Source of the DNA: Fusobacterium ulcerans
GTDB lineage: Bacteria; Fusobacteriota; Fusobacteriia; Fusobacteriales; Fusobacteriaceae
Length of the DNA stretch: 64,000 bases
Assembly (NCBI RefSeq): GCF_003019675.1
Contig: NZ_CP028105.1
Location: 3,116,282 to 3,180,281 of the forward strand
Direction of reading: 5' to 3'
A program made the translations under genes and the position numbers. Shown one piece after another: positions 36,342-45,503 of this stretch. The number at the start of each line of letters is the position of its first letter. Position 1 is the first letter of the stretch. The notes beneath the pieces were generated by a model. It worked only from the letters and a program-made list of their open reading frames with translations, had not been told where the DNA came from and did not search any database.

Positions 36342-36596
36342 AATATATCTCACCCCTCATTAATACTGCTCTTTACCAATACACCATAGATTATATTTTT
36401 TATGGATAAATTTCCAATGAAAAACCCCTTTATCAAATCTATCCAAAATGTTATCCATTCTCTTATAATACTACTATTATATCATAATTTCTATTTGAGG
36501 TCTTGTCATATTCGGACATGATATTTAATTTTTTATTAGACAAAATATATGATGAATTTTAATAGATAACTTCAGAATTTCAGTTAAATGCTATAG

Positions 36597-37550
36597 TTAT
36601 TTTTTTCTATATTCAGAGGGAGAGCAGCCTATCACTTTCTTAAAAACAGATGCAAATTTACTTGGATTGTCATATCCCATCTTTCCTGATATTTCAGCTA
36701 TTGTCATATCCGTTTCTTTCAGCATAGATGCAGCCTTATATATACGATACTCTCTTCTCCATACAGAGATAGATTTTCCATATATTCCCTTAAAGCATTT
36801 CTTCAAAGTAGTCAGTCCTATTTCATGCTCTTGTGCCAATTCCTGAAGTGTTACATTTTTCTCTAAATCATCTATTAAATGTTCTTTGATATGCTTTGCT
36901 TTTTCTACTTGATTTTTAGGAAAATAAGGAGATAGGAGATTGGATTTTTCTATTGGAACTATACTGAAAAACAGCAGAAGCTCTAATACTTTTATTTTAA
37001 AATATCCCTTTTGGATTCTCTCATCCACATTATACAGCTCATGAAATATATGTTCTATCTCATCTGTTGCCCTGACTATAAAATAATCTTTATTTGAAAA
37101 CAGCCTTTTCTTCATTTTGTCAAAGTCTATTTCTATCCCTTCCATTATTCCCCTAAGAAATTCTTTTGCTGTTTCTATATCAATTAATACTTCTACCCCC
37201 TCATAATATCCTAGAGGGAAGCCAGAAGTTTCTCTTTGAATTTGACAGCTGTTTACCTCTAAATCTCCTTCGCCAAGATATATATATGAATCATTTTCGA
37301 CTTTACATTCAAATCTTCCCTTTCTGCAATGATTTATCTCTATAATATCTCTGGAAATATTTTCAGGTTCAAAGGAGTGAAATGTATTGAAATTATTGTA
37401 AATAATATCTATTCCGGGGAATACATGATGGCATATTATCTCTCCATCTCCATCTAGGCATTTTACTTTATATATGACCTTGTCTTTTGTTTTTTTTATT
37501 ACCTTTAAATTATCTCTATATAGATTATTCTTTTCAATTACAGATTCCAA
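36597..37550 (-). CDS. AraC-family transcriptional regulator
   Basis: The 317 residues comprise a ligand-binding N-terminal domain (about 1-205) and a double helix-turn-helix at 215-317 (VTLQELAQEHEIGLTTLKKCFK and AEISGKMGYDNPSKFASVFKKVIGCSPSEYRKK). The C-terminal consensus is intact. The start is TTG at 37550, seven nt after GGAGGTG. The overall form recalls siderophore-responsive regulators such as PchR/YbtA, which would fit the nearby transporters and heme operons, but the ligand is unknown. Confidence 0.88.
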   Translation of the reverse strand: MESVIEKNNLYRDNLKVIKKTKDKVIYKVKCLDGDGEIICHHVFPGIDIIYNNFNTFHSFEPENISRDIIEINHCRKGRFECKVENDSYIYLGEGDLEVNSCQIQRETSGFPLGYYEGVEVLIDIETAKEFLRGIMEGIEIDFDKMKKRLFSNKDYFIVRATDEIEHIFHELYNVDERIQKGYFKIKVLELLLFFSIVPIEKSNLLSPYFPKNQVEKAKHIKEHLIDDLEKNVTLQELAQEHEIGLTTLKKCFKGIYGKSISVWRREYRIYKAASMLKETDMTIAEISGKMGYDNPSKFASVFKKVIGCSPSEYRKK

Positions 37551-37645
37551 AGCTTTTCACCTCCAGCTGAATTTATTATTTTATATTTATACTTATATCA
37601 TATTAATTTAGAATATCAAAATATTTCGAAATAAAATTTTATATA

Positions 37646-37674
37646 TTGACATAAATCTGATTTAATATTATTAT
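37646..37674 (+). promoter_or_regulatory. promoter of DUF454 gene
   Basis: TTGACA (37646-37651) and TATTAT (37669-37674) are 17 bp apart, followed by AAAAGGAG and the ATG at 37705. Confidence 0.75.
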
Positions 37675-37704
37675 TTATGTAGATATTAAAAAAAGGAGTT
37701 AGTC

Positions 37705-38067
37705 ATGGTTAAGAAAAGATTATTATTTGTTTTAGGTTTTGTTTCATTGATATTGGGAATAGTAGGGATCATACTTCCATTACTGCCAACTACCCCATTT
37801 TTACTGCTTAGTGCTTACTGTTTCAGCCGTTCTTCTGAAAAATTTCACAATTATATTTTGAACAACAAAGTTTTTGGACAATATATCAGGGATTACAATG
37901 AAAAAAAAGGAATAACATTAAAAAATAAAATAACTGCCATTTCCTTTTTGGTTTTAAGTATAGGATTTTCAATGTATAAAGTAGATCACTTTCATGTGAG
38001 AATAATGCTTGCTGTTGTGTTTATGGGTGTTAGTTTTCATATTTTAAAACTTAAAACATTAAGATAA
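37705..38067 (+). CDS. DUF454 inner-membrane protein (YbaN-like)
   Basis: The 120 residues have three or four membrane helices and the DUF454 signature: LGIVGIILPLLPTTPFLLLSAYCFSRSS (residues 17-44), FHNYILNN and a two-helix C-terminal part with ITLKNK before it. The function of YbaN-type proteins is not established; in some genomes they sit next to heme or iron genes, as here. It is monocistronic and convergent with the heme binding-protein gene, separated by a hairpin containing the 62-bp repeat. Confidence 0.88.
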   Translation: MVKKRLLFVLGFVSLILGIVGIILPLLPTTPFLLLSAYCFSRSSEKFHNYILNNKVFGQYIRDYNEKKGITLKNKITAISFLVLSIGFSMYKVDHFHVRIMLAVVFMGVSFHILKLKTLR

Positions 38068-38180
38068 AAAAAGGATAACCTAAAATTTATCTCAACTTTT
38101 GTGTTTCCAGTAATTAAGCAGTTAGAATTTTAACTGCTATAATTACTGAGATGCAACAGTGGAATTGTTGGAATCCTTTT
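38066..38180. terminator. convergent hairpin holding 62-bp repeat copy 2
   Basis: AAAAGGAT (38069-38076) and ATCCTTTT (38173-38180), with A and T runs outside, form a stem around a loop of about 100 bp. The loop contains the second 62-bp repeat. It separates the DUF454 gene from the distal end of the heme operon. Confidence 0.55.
38103..38164. repeat. 62-bp dispersed repeat, copy 2
   Basis: Identical over 62 bp to 17924-17985 and in the same orientation. It is again inside the loop of a terminator-like inverted repeat between convergent genes. It can fold into one hairpin with a single bulge, with TTCCA and TGGAA closing the outside. Confidence 0.85.
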
Positions 38181-38185
38181 CTTCT

Positions 38186-39076
38186 TTATTTTTTAACTTT
38201 TAAAAGTTCTTCATAAAATTCTTCCACTAATTCAAAAATTCTAGGGGATCCTCTCAATATCTTATTAGAATCTACAATAAAGATATTATCTTTCTGTCCT
38301 GCTTTTATCTCTTTTATCGCTGGATTGCTGTTCTTAATATCATCAGTTGATTTTATGCTCATAGCTCCTGCTAAGAAATCTGGATTCTCCTTCAAAAGAA
38401 ATTCCTGTGATATTATAGGTCTCTCTCCTGTCAGCTCATTAGTTATATTTTCAACTCCAAGAAGTTCAAGAACTTCTCCTGGAAGAGTCTTGCTGTTGAA
38501 TCCCATCATTGGTGATACTGAATATAGGACAGTTCCTTTTAAGCCAAGAGGTTTATCTTTAACTCTCTCTTTCAGCTCTTCTACTTTAGCCACACTTTCA
38601 TTATATAGCTTTTCACTTTCAGATTTTTTTCCAACAATCTCTCCATAAGCCTTTATATTGTCCAGTATCTCTTCTATACTGCTGGCTTCAGTGATAAGAT
38701 ATGGTATTTTTAAACTTTTCAGAGTCTCTCCAGTCTTTGTTGACATTCCATTTAATATTACCAGATCAGGTGTATAAGATAGAATTTTTTCAAGACTTGG
38801 TTTTGCTATATTTCCTACACTTTCCAAATCTTTTGTTTTTTCCTCTGGGTATATCTTGCTCATTGCAGTTTTTCCAATGGCTGCTATCTTATCTTCTTCT
38901 CCCAGTAAATATATAGTTTCCACTACTGCTGGATCTAATACGATCAATTTATTGTATTCTTTGATTTCAATACTATTTCCATGATTGTCTTTTATATGAT
39001 TTCCATCTATTTTTAAAGCAAGCATTTCCTGACTTGATATAAGCATCAATGCTGCTATTATTACCTTTTTTATCAT
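38186..39076 (-). CDS. hmuT: heme ABC transporter substrate-binding protein, copy 1
   Basis: The 296 residues include a signal peptide and a TroA/BtuF-type domain (VVETIYLLGEEDKIAAIGKTA, YTPDLVILNGM, SPMMGFNSKTLPGEVLELLGVENI). It should carry heme through the periplasm to the permease. It overlaps the ATPase gene by 4 bp and is last in the operon. The neighbour at 44607-45503 is a close paralog with the same core motifs but several lineage-specific changes. The heme assignment rests on the hmuW gene in the operon. Confidence 0.82.
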   Translation of the reverse strand: MIKKVIIAALMLISSQEMLALKIDGNHIKDNHGNSIEIKEYNKLIVLDPAVVETIYLLGEEDKIAAIGKTAMSKIYPEEKTKDLESVGNIAKPSLEKILSYTPDLVILNGMSTKTGETLKSLKIPYLITEASSIEEILDNIKAYGEIVGKKSESEKLYNESVAKVEELKERVKDKPLGLKGTVLYSVSPMMGFNSKTLPGEVLELLGVENITNELTGERPIISQEFLLKENPDFLAGAMSIKSTDDIKNSNPAIKEIKAGQKDNIFIVDSNKILRGSPRIFELVEEFYEELLKVKK

Positions 39077-39864
39077 TTTTTCCCTCCTTTTGATTTTGGG
39101 ATTATATAAGGAATATCATCCTCTGTATAAAAAATACTGCATTCTAGTTCATAGATTTCCTTCAAATTAGCAGCTGTAAATGTCTCTTTAGGAGTTCCTT
39201 TACAGTAGACTTTTCCATTTTTCATCATGACTATTTCATCACAGAACATTGCTGCAAGGTTAAGATCATGGAGTACTGCTACTGCTGTTATCCCTTTTTC
39301 AGCTATTATTTTCTTTACTTTATCCATAAGATCTATAGCATGGTTTAAGTCAAGAGCAGAAGTAGGCTCGTCCAGAAGTATTATATCTGTTTCCTGTGTC
39401 AATGCCCTTGCTAAAAGCACTCTTTGAAATTCTCCTCCTGAAAGAGTAACTGCCTTTCTTTTTATAAAACTTTCAAGTTCTAGATGAGAGATACATCTAT
39501 GAGCTGCTTCTTTATCTTTCTGAGTATATCCATCCCAACTATTCTGCAAATGAGGAAGCCTTCCCATAAGTACAAAGTCCTCTACATCCATAGAAGACAT
39601 CAGCTGTGATTTCTGTGGAACTAGAGAAATACATTTTGCTTTTTCTTTTTGTGTATAGTCTTTGCTGTCTTTATCTAATATTTTTATCTTTCCTGAATCA
39701 TTTTTCAAATATCCCAGAATATTTTTCAGCAATGTAGATTTACCACAGCCATTAGGTCCAAGTATTCCAGTAAGTTTTTTTGATTTGATATCTAAATCTA
39801 TCTTTTTTAGTATCTGTTTATTTCCATAAGAAAAATCTAATTTTTCTACTTTTATTACATCCAT
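39073..39864 (-). CDS. hmuV: heme ABC transporter ATPase, copy 1
   Basis: This 263-residue ATPase of the FepC/BtuD/HmuV group has Walker A GPNGCGKST, a Q-loop in VPQKSQLMSS, signature LSGGEFQRV, Walker B IILLDEPTSALDLNH and H-loop VLHDLNLAA. It powers the permease encoded just upstream. It overlaps the permease stop by one base and the binding-protein start by 4 bp, the same spacing as in the second operon copy. Confidence 0.9.
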   Translation of the reverse strand: MDVIKVEKLDFSYGNKQILKKIDLDIKSKKLTGILGPNGCGKSTLLKNILGYLKNDSGKIKILDKDSKDYTQKEKAKCISLVPQKSQLMSSMDVEDFVLMGRLPHLQNSWDGYTQKDKEAAHRCISHLELESFIKRKAVTLSGGEFQRVLLARALTQETDIILLDEPTSALDLNHAIDLMDKVKKIIAEKGITAVAVLHDLNLAAMFCDEIVMMKNGKVYCKGTPKETFTAANLKEIYELECSIFYTEDDIPYIIPKSKGGKK

Positions 39865-40835
39865 TAAAACTCTCTCCTTTTATTTCTTAGAGCTAAATAC
39901 AGAAAGAATGGTGCACCAAAAAATGCAGTTATTACTCCTATTGGAACTTCTACCGGAGCTAATACTATTCTTCCAAAAGTATCACAGATAAGGAGAAAGA
40001 AACCTCCTGCCAGTATAGTACTTGGAAGCATTTTAGTATTTGACGGCCCTACCAGCATTCTTATAGTATGCGGTATTATAAGTCCTACAAATCCTATCAT
40101 TCCTGAAAAAGCAACTGAAAAAGCAACTATCAATGCAGATACCGTCAAAATCTTCACCTTTAGCCGATTTACATCTACTCCCAGCGAATGTGCCTCTTCA
40201 TCTCCTGACAGAAGAGCATCCAGCTGATTTCTTTTAGAAAAAAAATAGCCCACTGAAAATATCAATGGTATCAATATGAAAATAACTCTTTTCCATGTTG
40301 CGTTTCCTAAATATCCCATCATCCACATTGTTATTTTGAAAGAATCTTCACCTATGAGATACATAGCAAAAGAAGTAAATGCCCCTAAGAATGATGAAAC
40401 TGCTATTCCAACTATAAGGAGAGTTGCTACATTCACTTTATTTCCTTTTTTAGCCATTTTAAAAATCAACAGTGTACTTGTAAGGCAGGTAACAAATGCA
40501 ATGACACCGTACATAAAATCCGGCATCCCAAATACAAAAGCTATTACTGCTCCAAAAGTTGCACTTGCTGCTATCCCTATAATATATGGATCAGCCAATG
40601 GATTTTGAAATACTGTCTGAACTACAGCTCCGCTTGAAGAAAGCATCATCCCTATCAGAACTGCCATAACAATTCTTGGAAGTCTCAAATTAAATATTAT
40701 TATTCTCATGTATTCTGGGGCTTTCTCTGGACTAAATATATATTCCAGAGGAACAGGAACACTTCCTAAAGGTATAGAAAGTATTCCTACTATAAAAATT
40801 CCTATTGTCAGCACTATAGGTAAAACTTTTTCCAT
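39864..40835 (-). CDS. hmuU: heme ABC transporter permease (FecCD family), copy 1
   Basis: The 323 residues have about nine to ten helices and FecCD motifs: FNLRLPRIVMAVLIGMMLSSSG, VVQTVFQNPLADPYIIGI, GDEEAHSLGVDV (the ATPase-coupling loop) and GFVGLIIPHTIRMLVG. It forms a homodimeric channel for heme or a related tetrapyrrole. The other copy at 46291-47262 has the same length and is nearly identical in the helices and coupling loop. It lies 26 bp after the receptor gene. Confidence 0.9.
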   Translation of the reverse strand: MEKVLPIVLTIGIFIVGILSIPLGSVPVPLEYIFSPEKAPEYMRIIIFNLRLPRIVMAVLIGMMLSSSGAVVQTVFQNPLADPYIIGIAASATFGAVIAFVFGMPDFMYGVIAFVTCLTSTLLIFKMAKKGNKVNVATLLIVGIAVSSFLGAFTSFAMYLIGEDSFKITMWMMGYLGNATWKRVIFILIPLIFSVGYFFSKRNQLDALLSGDEEAHSLGVDVNRLKVKILTVSALIVAFSVAFSGMIGFVGLIIPHTIRMLVGPSNTKMLPSTILAGGFFLLICDTFGRIVLAPVEVPIGVITAFFGAPFFLYLALRNKRREF

Positions 40836-40861
40836 TTTTATTTCCTCTCGTATCTTTTATT

Positions 40862-42892
40862 TTATAAGCTGTATCTGAATCCTACATAATAATTTCTTTC
40901 AGATGCAGGGTCATATGTAAATACTCCTGTAGATTCTGTATAATCTACATCTTCATAATATTTTTTATCAAATAAATTGTTTACTCCAGCATGCAGGCTC
41001 AAACCAAAATCAAAGTTATAATTTGCTCTGATATTTGTTACTACATGAGAATTCTTTTTTCCACCTAGATTTTTATTGTTCAAATAAACATCATCTATAT
41101 ATACAACTTCTCCACCTACATTGAACTTGTTAGTGAAAGCGTAGTTTGCTCCTATATTAAATTTATTTCTTGGAACATTTGCCACTCTGTTTCCAGATAC
41201 ATCTACACCTCTTACCTCTCCATCTTTAATCTTTGCATTTATATATGCATATGATTGAGATAAAGTAAGTTTATCTATGTATTGTTCTGCTTTCAATTCA
41301 AATCCAACTCTTTCAGTTTTTCCAAGGTTGTAGTTATCAATAGTCATACTTGCACTTCCCATTGTTCCAGAAGTTTCACTTGTTATCTCGTCTTTAGTGA
41401 TTGTATAGAATACTGAAGCATTTAAACTTGTAAATCCTATGTAATCTGATACTCCAATTTCAAAGTTGTCATATTTTTCTGATTTAAGATCATTCAGATA
41501 ATATCCAGCTGCATTTTTATTTGTCAATAATGCTGGAGGTGGTGATGTAAATCCTCTTTCATATCTGATGTAAGTTTTTCCTGTGTCTGAATACAGATAA
41601 TTAGCTGATACTTCATATGCAAAGTTATCATCATCAGTAGTTGTGTTTATTCCCGGACTTGTTGAGCTTGTTCTTTTTACTTTGTAGTCTGCTCTCTCAT
41701 ATCTCACTCCCTGAGCAAATTCAAAATTTCCCCATACATAGTTATTCATTACAAATCCACTTATTGTTTCCTTGTTCAAATCATTTACAGTAAGGATATT
41801 GTTCATCATTGGAGGCATATTCATCAGACTTTTTCTCTTAGCATCATTATCAATATATTCCAATCCAAATATTACTGAACTTCCTTCACCATATCCATAT
41901 CTTAATTTAGATTTTACCCCTTTTTTCTCATCTCTGAACAGAGCATCCTGTGTCATCCAAAGCTTCATAGGCCCCATAGCTCCCTGATAACTTCTGCTTT
42001 TTATTTTCATTTCTGTTTCCTGTGAAAACAATACTAAGTTCAAATCAAGATTTTCACTAAGTTTGTTATTGTATGTTAAAACATACTCATCTTTATCTGT
42101 TTTTGTTTTGCTGTGCTCTCCATCTATAAGTCCTGATTGTTTTCTGTCATCTTCCACTTGAGCTCTTGTCAGCATTTCAGGATATGTCTCGTCAGCCTTA
42201 TATTTTGAATATTTAAATCCTATGTTCTGCGTATCTGATATTCTGTATCTGATATCCCCTTGGAAATAGTCAGAATCAGATTCATCATAATCTCTGTATC
42301 CTTCTCTGTCATTTTTTGTATAAGCAAGGTTTATATCAAAATTTCCAAAAGTTTCTCCTACAGCTACATTAGTCTTATTGCTTCCATAGCTGCCATGATC
42401 GAATCCTACAGAAGCTGTTCTTCCAGTTCCTCTTTTTGTGATGATATTTACCACTCCTCCAGAAGTTCCACTTCCATAAAGAACTGATCCTCCTCCAGGC
42501 AATACCTCAATTCTTTCGATATTATCTACAGCTATTGTATTGATAGGAGTAGCAGTCATTGATGTATCAAGTGAATTCATTTGTACCCCATCTACAAGTA
42601 TTTGTACATTTTGTTTAGCCTTATCTCCCTGCCCTCTCAAGTCGATTATTGAGTCTTTTCCCTGTTTTACAATATTGATACTTGGGATATCATTCAATAT
42701 CTGATCAACAGTTTTGTAGTTTTTCTGTTGAATTTCTTTTGAAGTCATAACTGTTGGATTACTTGCTGTTTTTCTCATTTCAGTTTCAAATCCAGTAGTA
42801 GAATAAATAACACTTTTCCCTAAGTCTACACTTTGTTCTCCATATGCTGTTACTGCCAATACTGCCCAAAGCAAAGCTGTCTTCTTACTCAT
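40862..42892 (-). CDS. TonB-dependent outer-membrane receptor, copy 1
   Basis: The 676 residues comprise a signal peptide (cleaved near AYGEQS), a plug domain (PTVMTSKEIQQKNYKTVDQILNDIPSINI, LRGQGDK, ERIEVLPGGGSVLYGSG, GVVNIITKRG) and a 22-strand barrel. It should take heme or a hemoprotein product across the outer membrane using TonB. Compared with the paralog at 47285-49378, the plug and C-terminal strands are nearly identical, whereas several extracellular loops differ and account for the 21-residue length difference. This points to ligand divergence. It lies between hmuW and the permease. Confidence 0.9.
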   Translation of the reverse strand: MSKKTALLWAVLAVTAYGEQSVDLGKSVIYSTTGFETEMRKTASNPTVMTSKEIQQKNYKTVDQILNDIPSINIVKQGKDSIIDLRGQGDKAKQNVQILVDGVQMNSLDTSMTATPINTIAVDNIERIEVLPGGGSVLYGSGTSGGVVNIITKRGTGRTASVGFDHGSYGSNKTNVAVGETFGNFDINLAYTKNDREGYRDYDESDSDYFQGDIRYRISDTQNIGFKYSKYKADETYPEMLTRAQVEDDRKQSGLIDGEHSKTKTDKDEYVLTYNNKLSENLDLNLVLFSQETEMKIKSRSYQGAMGPMKLWMTQDALFRDEKKGVKSKLRYGYGEGSSVIFGLEYIDNDAKRKSLMNMPPMMNNILTVNDLNKETISGFVMNNYVWGNFEFAQGVRYERADYKVKRTSSTSPGINTTTDDDNFAYEVSANYLYSDTGKTYIRYERGFTSPPPALLTNKNAAGYYLNDLKSEKYDNFEIGVSDYIGFTSLNASVFYTITKDEITSETSGTMGSASMTIDNYNLGKTERVGFELKAEQYIDKLTLSQSYAYINAKIKDGEVRGVDVSGNRVANVPRNKFNIGANYAFTNKFNVGGEVVYIDDVYLNNKNLGGKKNSHVVTNIRANYNFDFGLSLHAGVNNLFDKKYYEDVDYTESTGVFTYDPASERNYYVGFRYSL

Positions 42893-42928
42893 TTCTAGTA
42901 TCTCCTTTTTAATGTTTTATATATATTT

Positions 42929-44197
42929 TTATTTATTAAAAATTTTTTCCATAACATAGATAATAACATCACCTGAAAGATTATTCCCCCAGAATACACC
43001 TTCTGTTGTCAGAGTATAGTTATCATCATTTTCTTTTACTAAACCTTTTTCTTCATATTCTTCCATTTTCTCAGCAAAATATTTAAGTTCTTCCTCTTTT
43101 AAAATATTTCTTAATGATTCTTTAGATATTACTGGGAACTGCATTATTCCAGATAGTTTTGAAAATCTCTCATGGTACTCTGTCTGTTGTGAATAAAAAG
43201 ACATATCTTTATTCATTCTGTAGACTCCGATTCCATGCACTGATCCCCCTGCTCCTACTCCAATAGGGAATGTATCTCCACCTGTATTTCTGACTTTGAT
43301 ATATTTATAGTCATCTCCACCGTTTCTTGCTATCTTTGTAAGCTCAAGAATATGATACTCATCTCCTCTCAACATTTCATCTACAAAGTGTTGATACAGA
43401 AGATAATCTCTTTTCATATCCTCTTCCATTTTTACCTTTTCAGCTTCAATATCTTTTGACAGTTTTGAGCCTTCATGCACCATCAAAGAATAGAAGCTTG
43501 CACTGCTTATTTCCAATTTTTTTACTATTTTTGCATCTTCTACTACATCTTCTATTTTCTGTTCAGGGAAATTGTATATAATATCTACACATACGTCTCC
43601 CTTGAAGAAAGCTTTTAATTTTTTAAGCCTTTCTACAGTTTCTTCTTTTCCATAAGTCCTGTTGTAGAATTTTCTTCCCTCATCAGAAAATGTCTGTATT
43701 CCCACACTAAGTCTATTTACTCCATACTTCATCATAACTTCAAGCTTTTCCTCTGTAAGATTATGCAGCGTAGTTTCAAATGTAAATTCATAATCCTCAG
43801 CTAATGTTACATTTCTTTTTATGCTTTCAAGTATTATTTCTAACTGATGCGGTTTGTACACTGTAGGTGTTCCCCCACCAAAAAAGACTACATCAAAGAT
43901 TCCCTTTTTAAAATATTCAGTTTGTCCATATTTATCAAATTCATCAGCTATATACTGAGCATATGAATCTAAACTTCCATCTATCTGCTTTCTGTTAAGG
44001 TTGCAGAAAGAGCATATCTTATCGCAATATGGTGTATGTACATATATTGCTTTTCTTCTGTCATCTGGAATCTCTCTCAACATGGCTTCAAAAATATCTT
44101 TATCTGCCTTCTTTCCAGAAATATATTTGTTAATCAAACTATTGCTATCATGATGTGATTTCAACCTTTTATCAAATAGCATTAAATTTTTCGTCAT
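42929..44197 (-). CDS. hmuW: radical SAM anaerobic heme-degrading enzyme, HmuW/HutW type, copy 1
   Basis: The 422 residues resemble HemN but belong to the HutW/ChuW group. The radical SAM cluster ligands are Cys58, Cys62 and Cys65 (YCDKICSFCN), followed by FFGGGTPTVY, ETTLHNLT and SVGIQTFSDEGRKFYNR. HmuW of F. nucleatum and ChuW open the heme ring without oxygen, giving anaerobilin and free iron. It is the first gene of this operon, preceded by AGGAGG and a promoter at 44289-44317. The second copy at 49425 has the same length, with changes mainly near the C-terminus. Confidence 0.9.
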   Translation of the reverse strand: MTKNLMLFDKRLKSHHDSNSLINKYISGKKADKDIFEAMLREIPDDRRKAIYVHTPYCDKICSFCNLNRKQIDGSLDSYAQYIADEFDKYGQTEYFKKGIFDVVFFGGGTPTVYKPHQLEIILESIKRNVTLAEDYEFTFETTLHNLTEEKLEVMMKYGVNRLSVGIQTFSDEGRKFYNRTYGKEETVERLKKLKAFFKGDVCVDIIYNFPEQKIEDVVEDAKIVKKLEISSASFYSLMVHEGSKLSKDIEAEKVKMEEDMKRDYLLYQHFVDEMLRGDEYHILELTKIARNGGDDYKYIKVRNTGGDTFPIGVGAGGSVHGIGVYRMNKDMSFYSQQTEYHERFSKLSGIMQFPVISKESLRNILKEEELKYFAEKMEEYEEKGLVKENDDNYTLTTEGVFWGNNLSGDVIIYVMEKIFNK

Positions 44198-44288
44198 TCT
44201 TTCCTCCTAAATTTCACACTTTAGAACTTCATTTCTTCCTACTGAAAGCATACTTTATTCCAATAGAAAAAAATTCGTACCTGTGGTT

Positions 44289-44317
44289 ATATTAATATTT
44301 ATTTTTTTTATTGTCAA
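44289..44317 (-). promoter_or_regulatory. promoter with AT palindrome, hmu operon copy 1
   Basis: On the minus strand TTGACA (44317-44312) and TAATAT (44294-44289) are 17 bp apart. ATATTAATAT (44289-44298) is a perfect palindrome overlapping the -10. The same hexamers and spacing precede the second hmuW, so a shared repressor, perhaps Fur-like, may bind here. Confidence 0.75.
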
Positions 44318-44541
44318 GAACAAAAAATCATAAAAGCTAAATTAAAGAATTTAAAATATTTTGTATATAAAATTTAATTTGATTATTGTTCTCTATAAGA
44401 TTAGAATTTATAAAAATGAGAAAAATTTTGATTACAAAAAATAATTTTAAAAAAAATAAAAAAAAATCATCACAACATTTTTCTCAATGTATGATGATAA
44501 ACAACTATTTATATATGTAATTTTTAACTAGATTTGAACAA

Positions 44542-44603
44542 TAAAAAAAGATGCTCTTAAAGAGAATTCTAATTTTAGAATTTCTCTTTTCACATCCTTT
44601 TTT
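44542..44603 (-). terminator. terminator of hmu operon copy 2
   Basis: AGAGAATTCTAA (44561-44572) pairs with TTAGAATTTCTCT (44575-44587, one bulge), closed by GATG/CATC further out and followed on the minus strand by a long T run. It ends the upstream operon copy before the promoter of the downstream copy. The rest of 44198-44606 is AT-rich with no gene. Confidence 0.8.
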
Positions 44604-44606
44604 CAT

Positions 44607-45503
44607 TTATTTTTCTATTTTCAATAATTCAGAATAAAATTCTTCTACTGCCTCAAATATTCTTGGGGAGCCTCTTAATATTTTACTTGAATCCACAATA
44701 AAGAAGTTTCCTTTTTTTCCAGCTGTTGTTTCTTTTACTGTTGGATTACTGTTCCCTATATCTTTAGGTGATTTTATACTCATAGCTCCAGCGAGAAAAT
44801 CTGGATTTTTCTGCAATAAAATCTCTTGTGATATTATAGGTCTTTCTCCTATAAGGTTATCAGCTATATTTTCTACTCCCAGCATATCCAGTATCTCTCC
44901 TGGAAGTGATTTGCTATTGAATCCCATCATTGGAGATACTGAATATAGTACTGTTCCTTTTAGATTCAAAGGATTACTTTTAGTCTTTTCCTTTAAGTCA
45001 TTTAATTTCTTTTCACTTTCAAGATAAAGTTTTTCAGCTTCAGATTTTTTCCCTGTTATATCTCCATATACTTTGATATTTGATAATATTTCTGGAATGT
45101 TTCCAGCTGTATTTATAATAAAAGGTACTTTTAGAGCTTTCAGATTTTCTCCAGTAGATGCTGCCATTCCTGTAATAATAACCAGATCAGGAGTATATGA
45201 AAGTATCTTTTCTATACTTGGTTTTGTAATAGTTCCTACACTTGCCAGATCCTTTGTTTTTTCTGCTGGATAAATTTCGCTCATAGCAGTTTTTCCTATA
45301 GCTGCTATCTTCTCTTCTCCTCCCAGCATATAGAATGTTTCCACTACAGCAGGATCAAGTATCACTATTTTATTATATTCTTTCTGTTCTATACTGTTTC
45401 CATAATTATCTATTATTCTTCCATCTTTTATTTCCATAGAATATGCATTTATCCCAAGCATAAAAGTAAAAAGTCCAATGACAACTGTTCTTATTTTTTT
45501 CAT
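44607..45503 (-). CDS. hmuT: heme ABC transporter substrate-binding protein, copy 2
   Basis: This 298-residue paralog of 38186-39076 has a signal peptide and the same framework (VVETFYMLGGEEKIAAIGKTA, SPMMGFNSKSLPGEILDMLGVENI, GSPRIFEAVEEFY). It should deliver heme to the permease of its own operon or of the neighbouring one. It overlaps the ATPase gene by 4 bp and is followed by a strong terminator. Substitutions spread over the whole length, not clustered, show that the duplication is not recent. Confidence 0.82.
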   Translation of the reverse strand: MKKIRTVVIGLFTFMLGINAYSMEIKDGRIIDNYGNSIEQKEYNKIVILDPAVVETFYMLGGEEKIAAIGKTAMSEIYPAEKTKDLASVGTITKPSIEKILSYTPDLVIITGMAASTGENLKALKVPFIINTAGNIPEILSNIKVYGDITGKKSEAEKLYLESEKKLNDLKEKTKSNPLNLKGTVLYSVSPMMGFNSKSLPGEILDMLGVENIADNLIGERPIISQEILLQKNPDFLAGAMSIKSPKDIGNSNPTVKETTAGKKGNFFIVDSSKILRGSPRIFEAVEEFYSELLKIEK

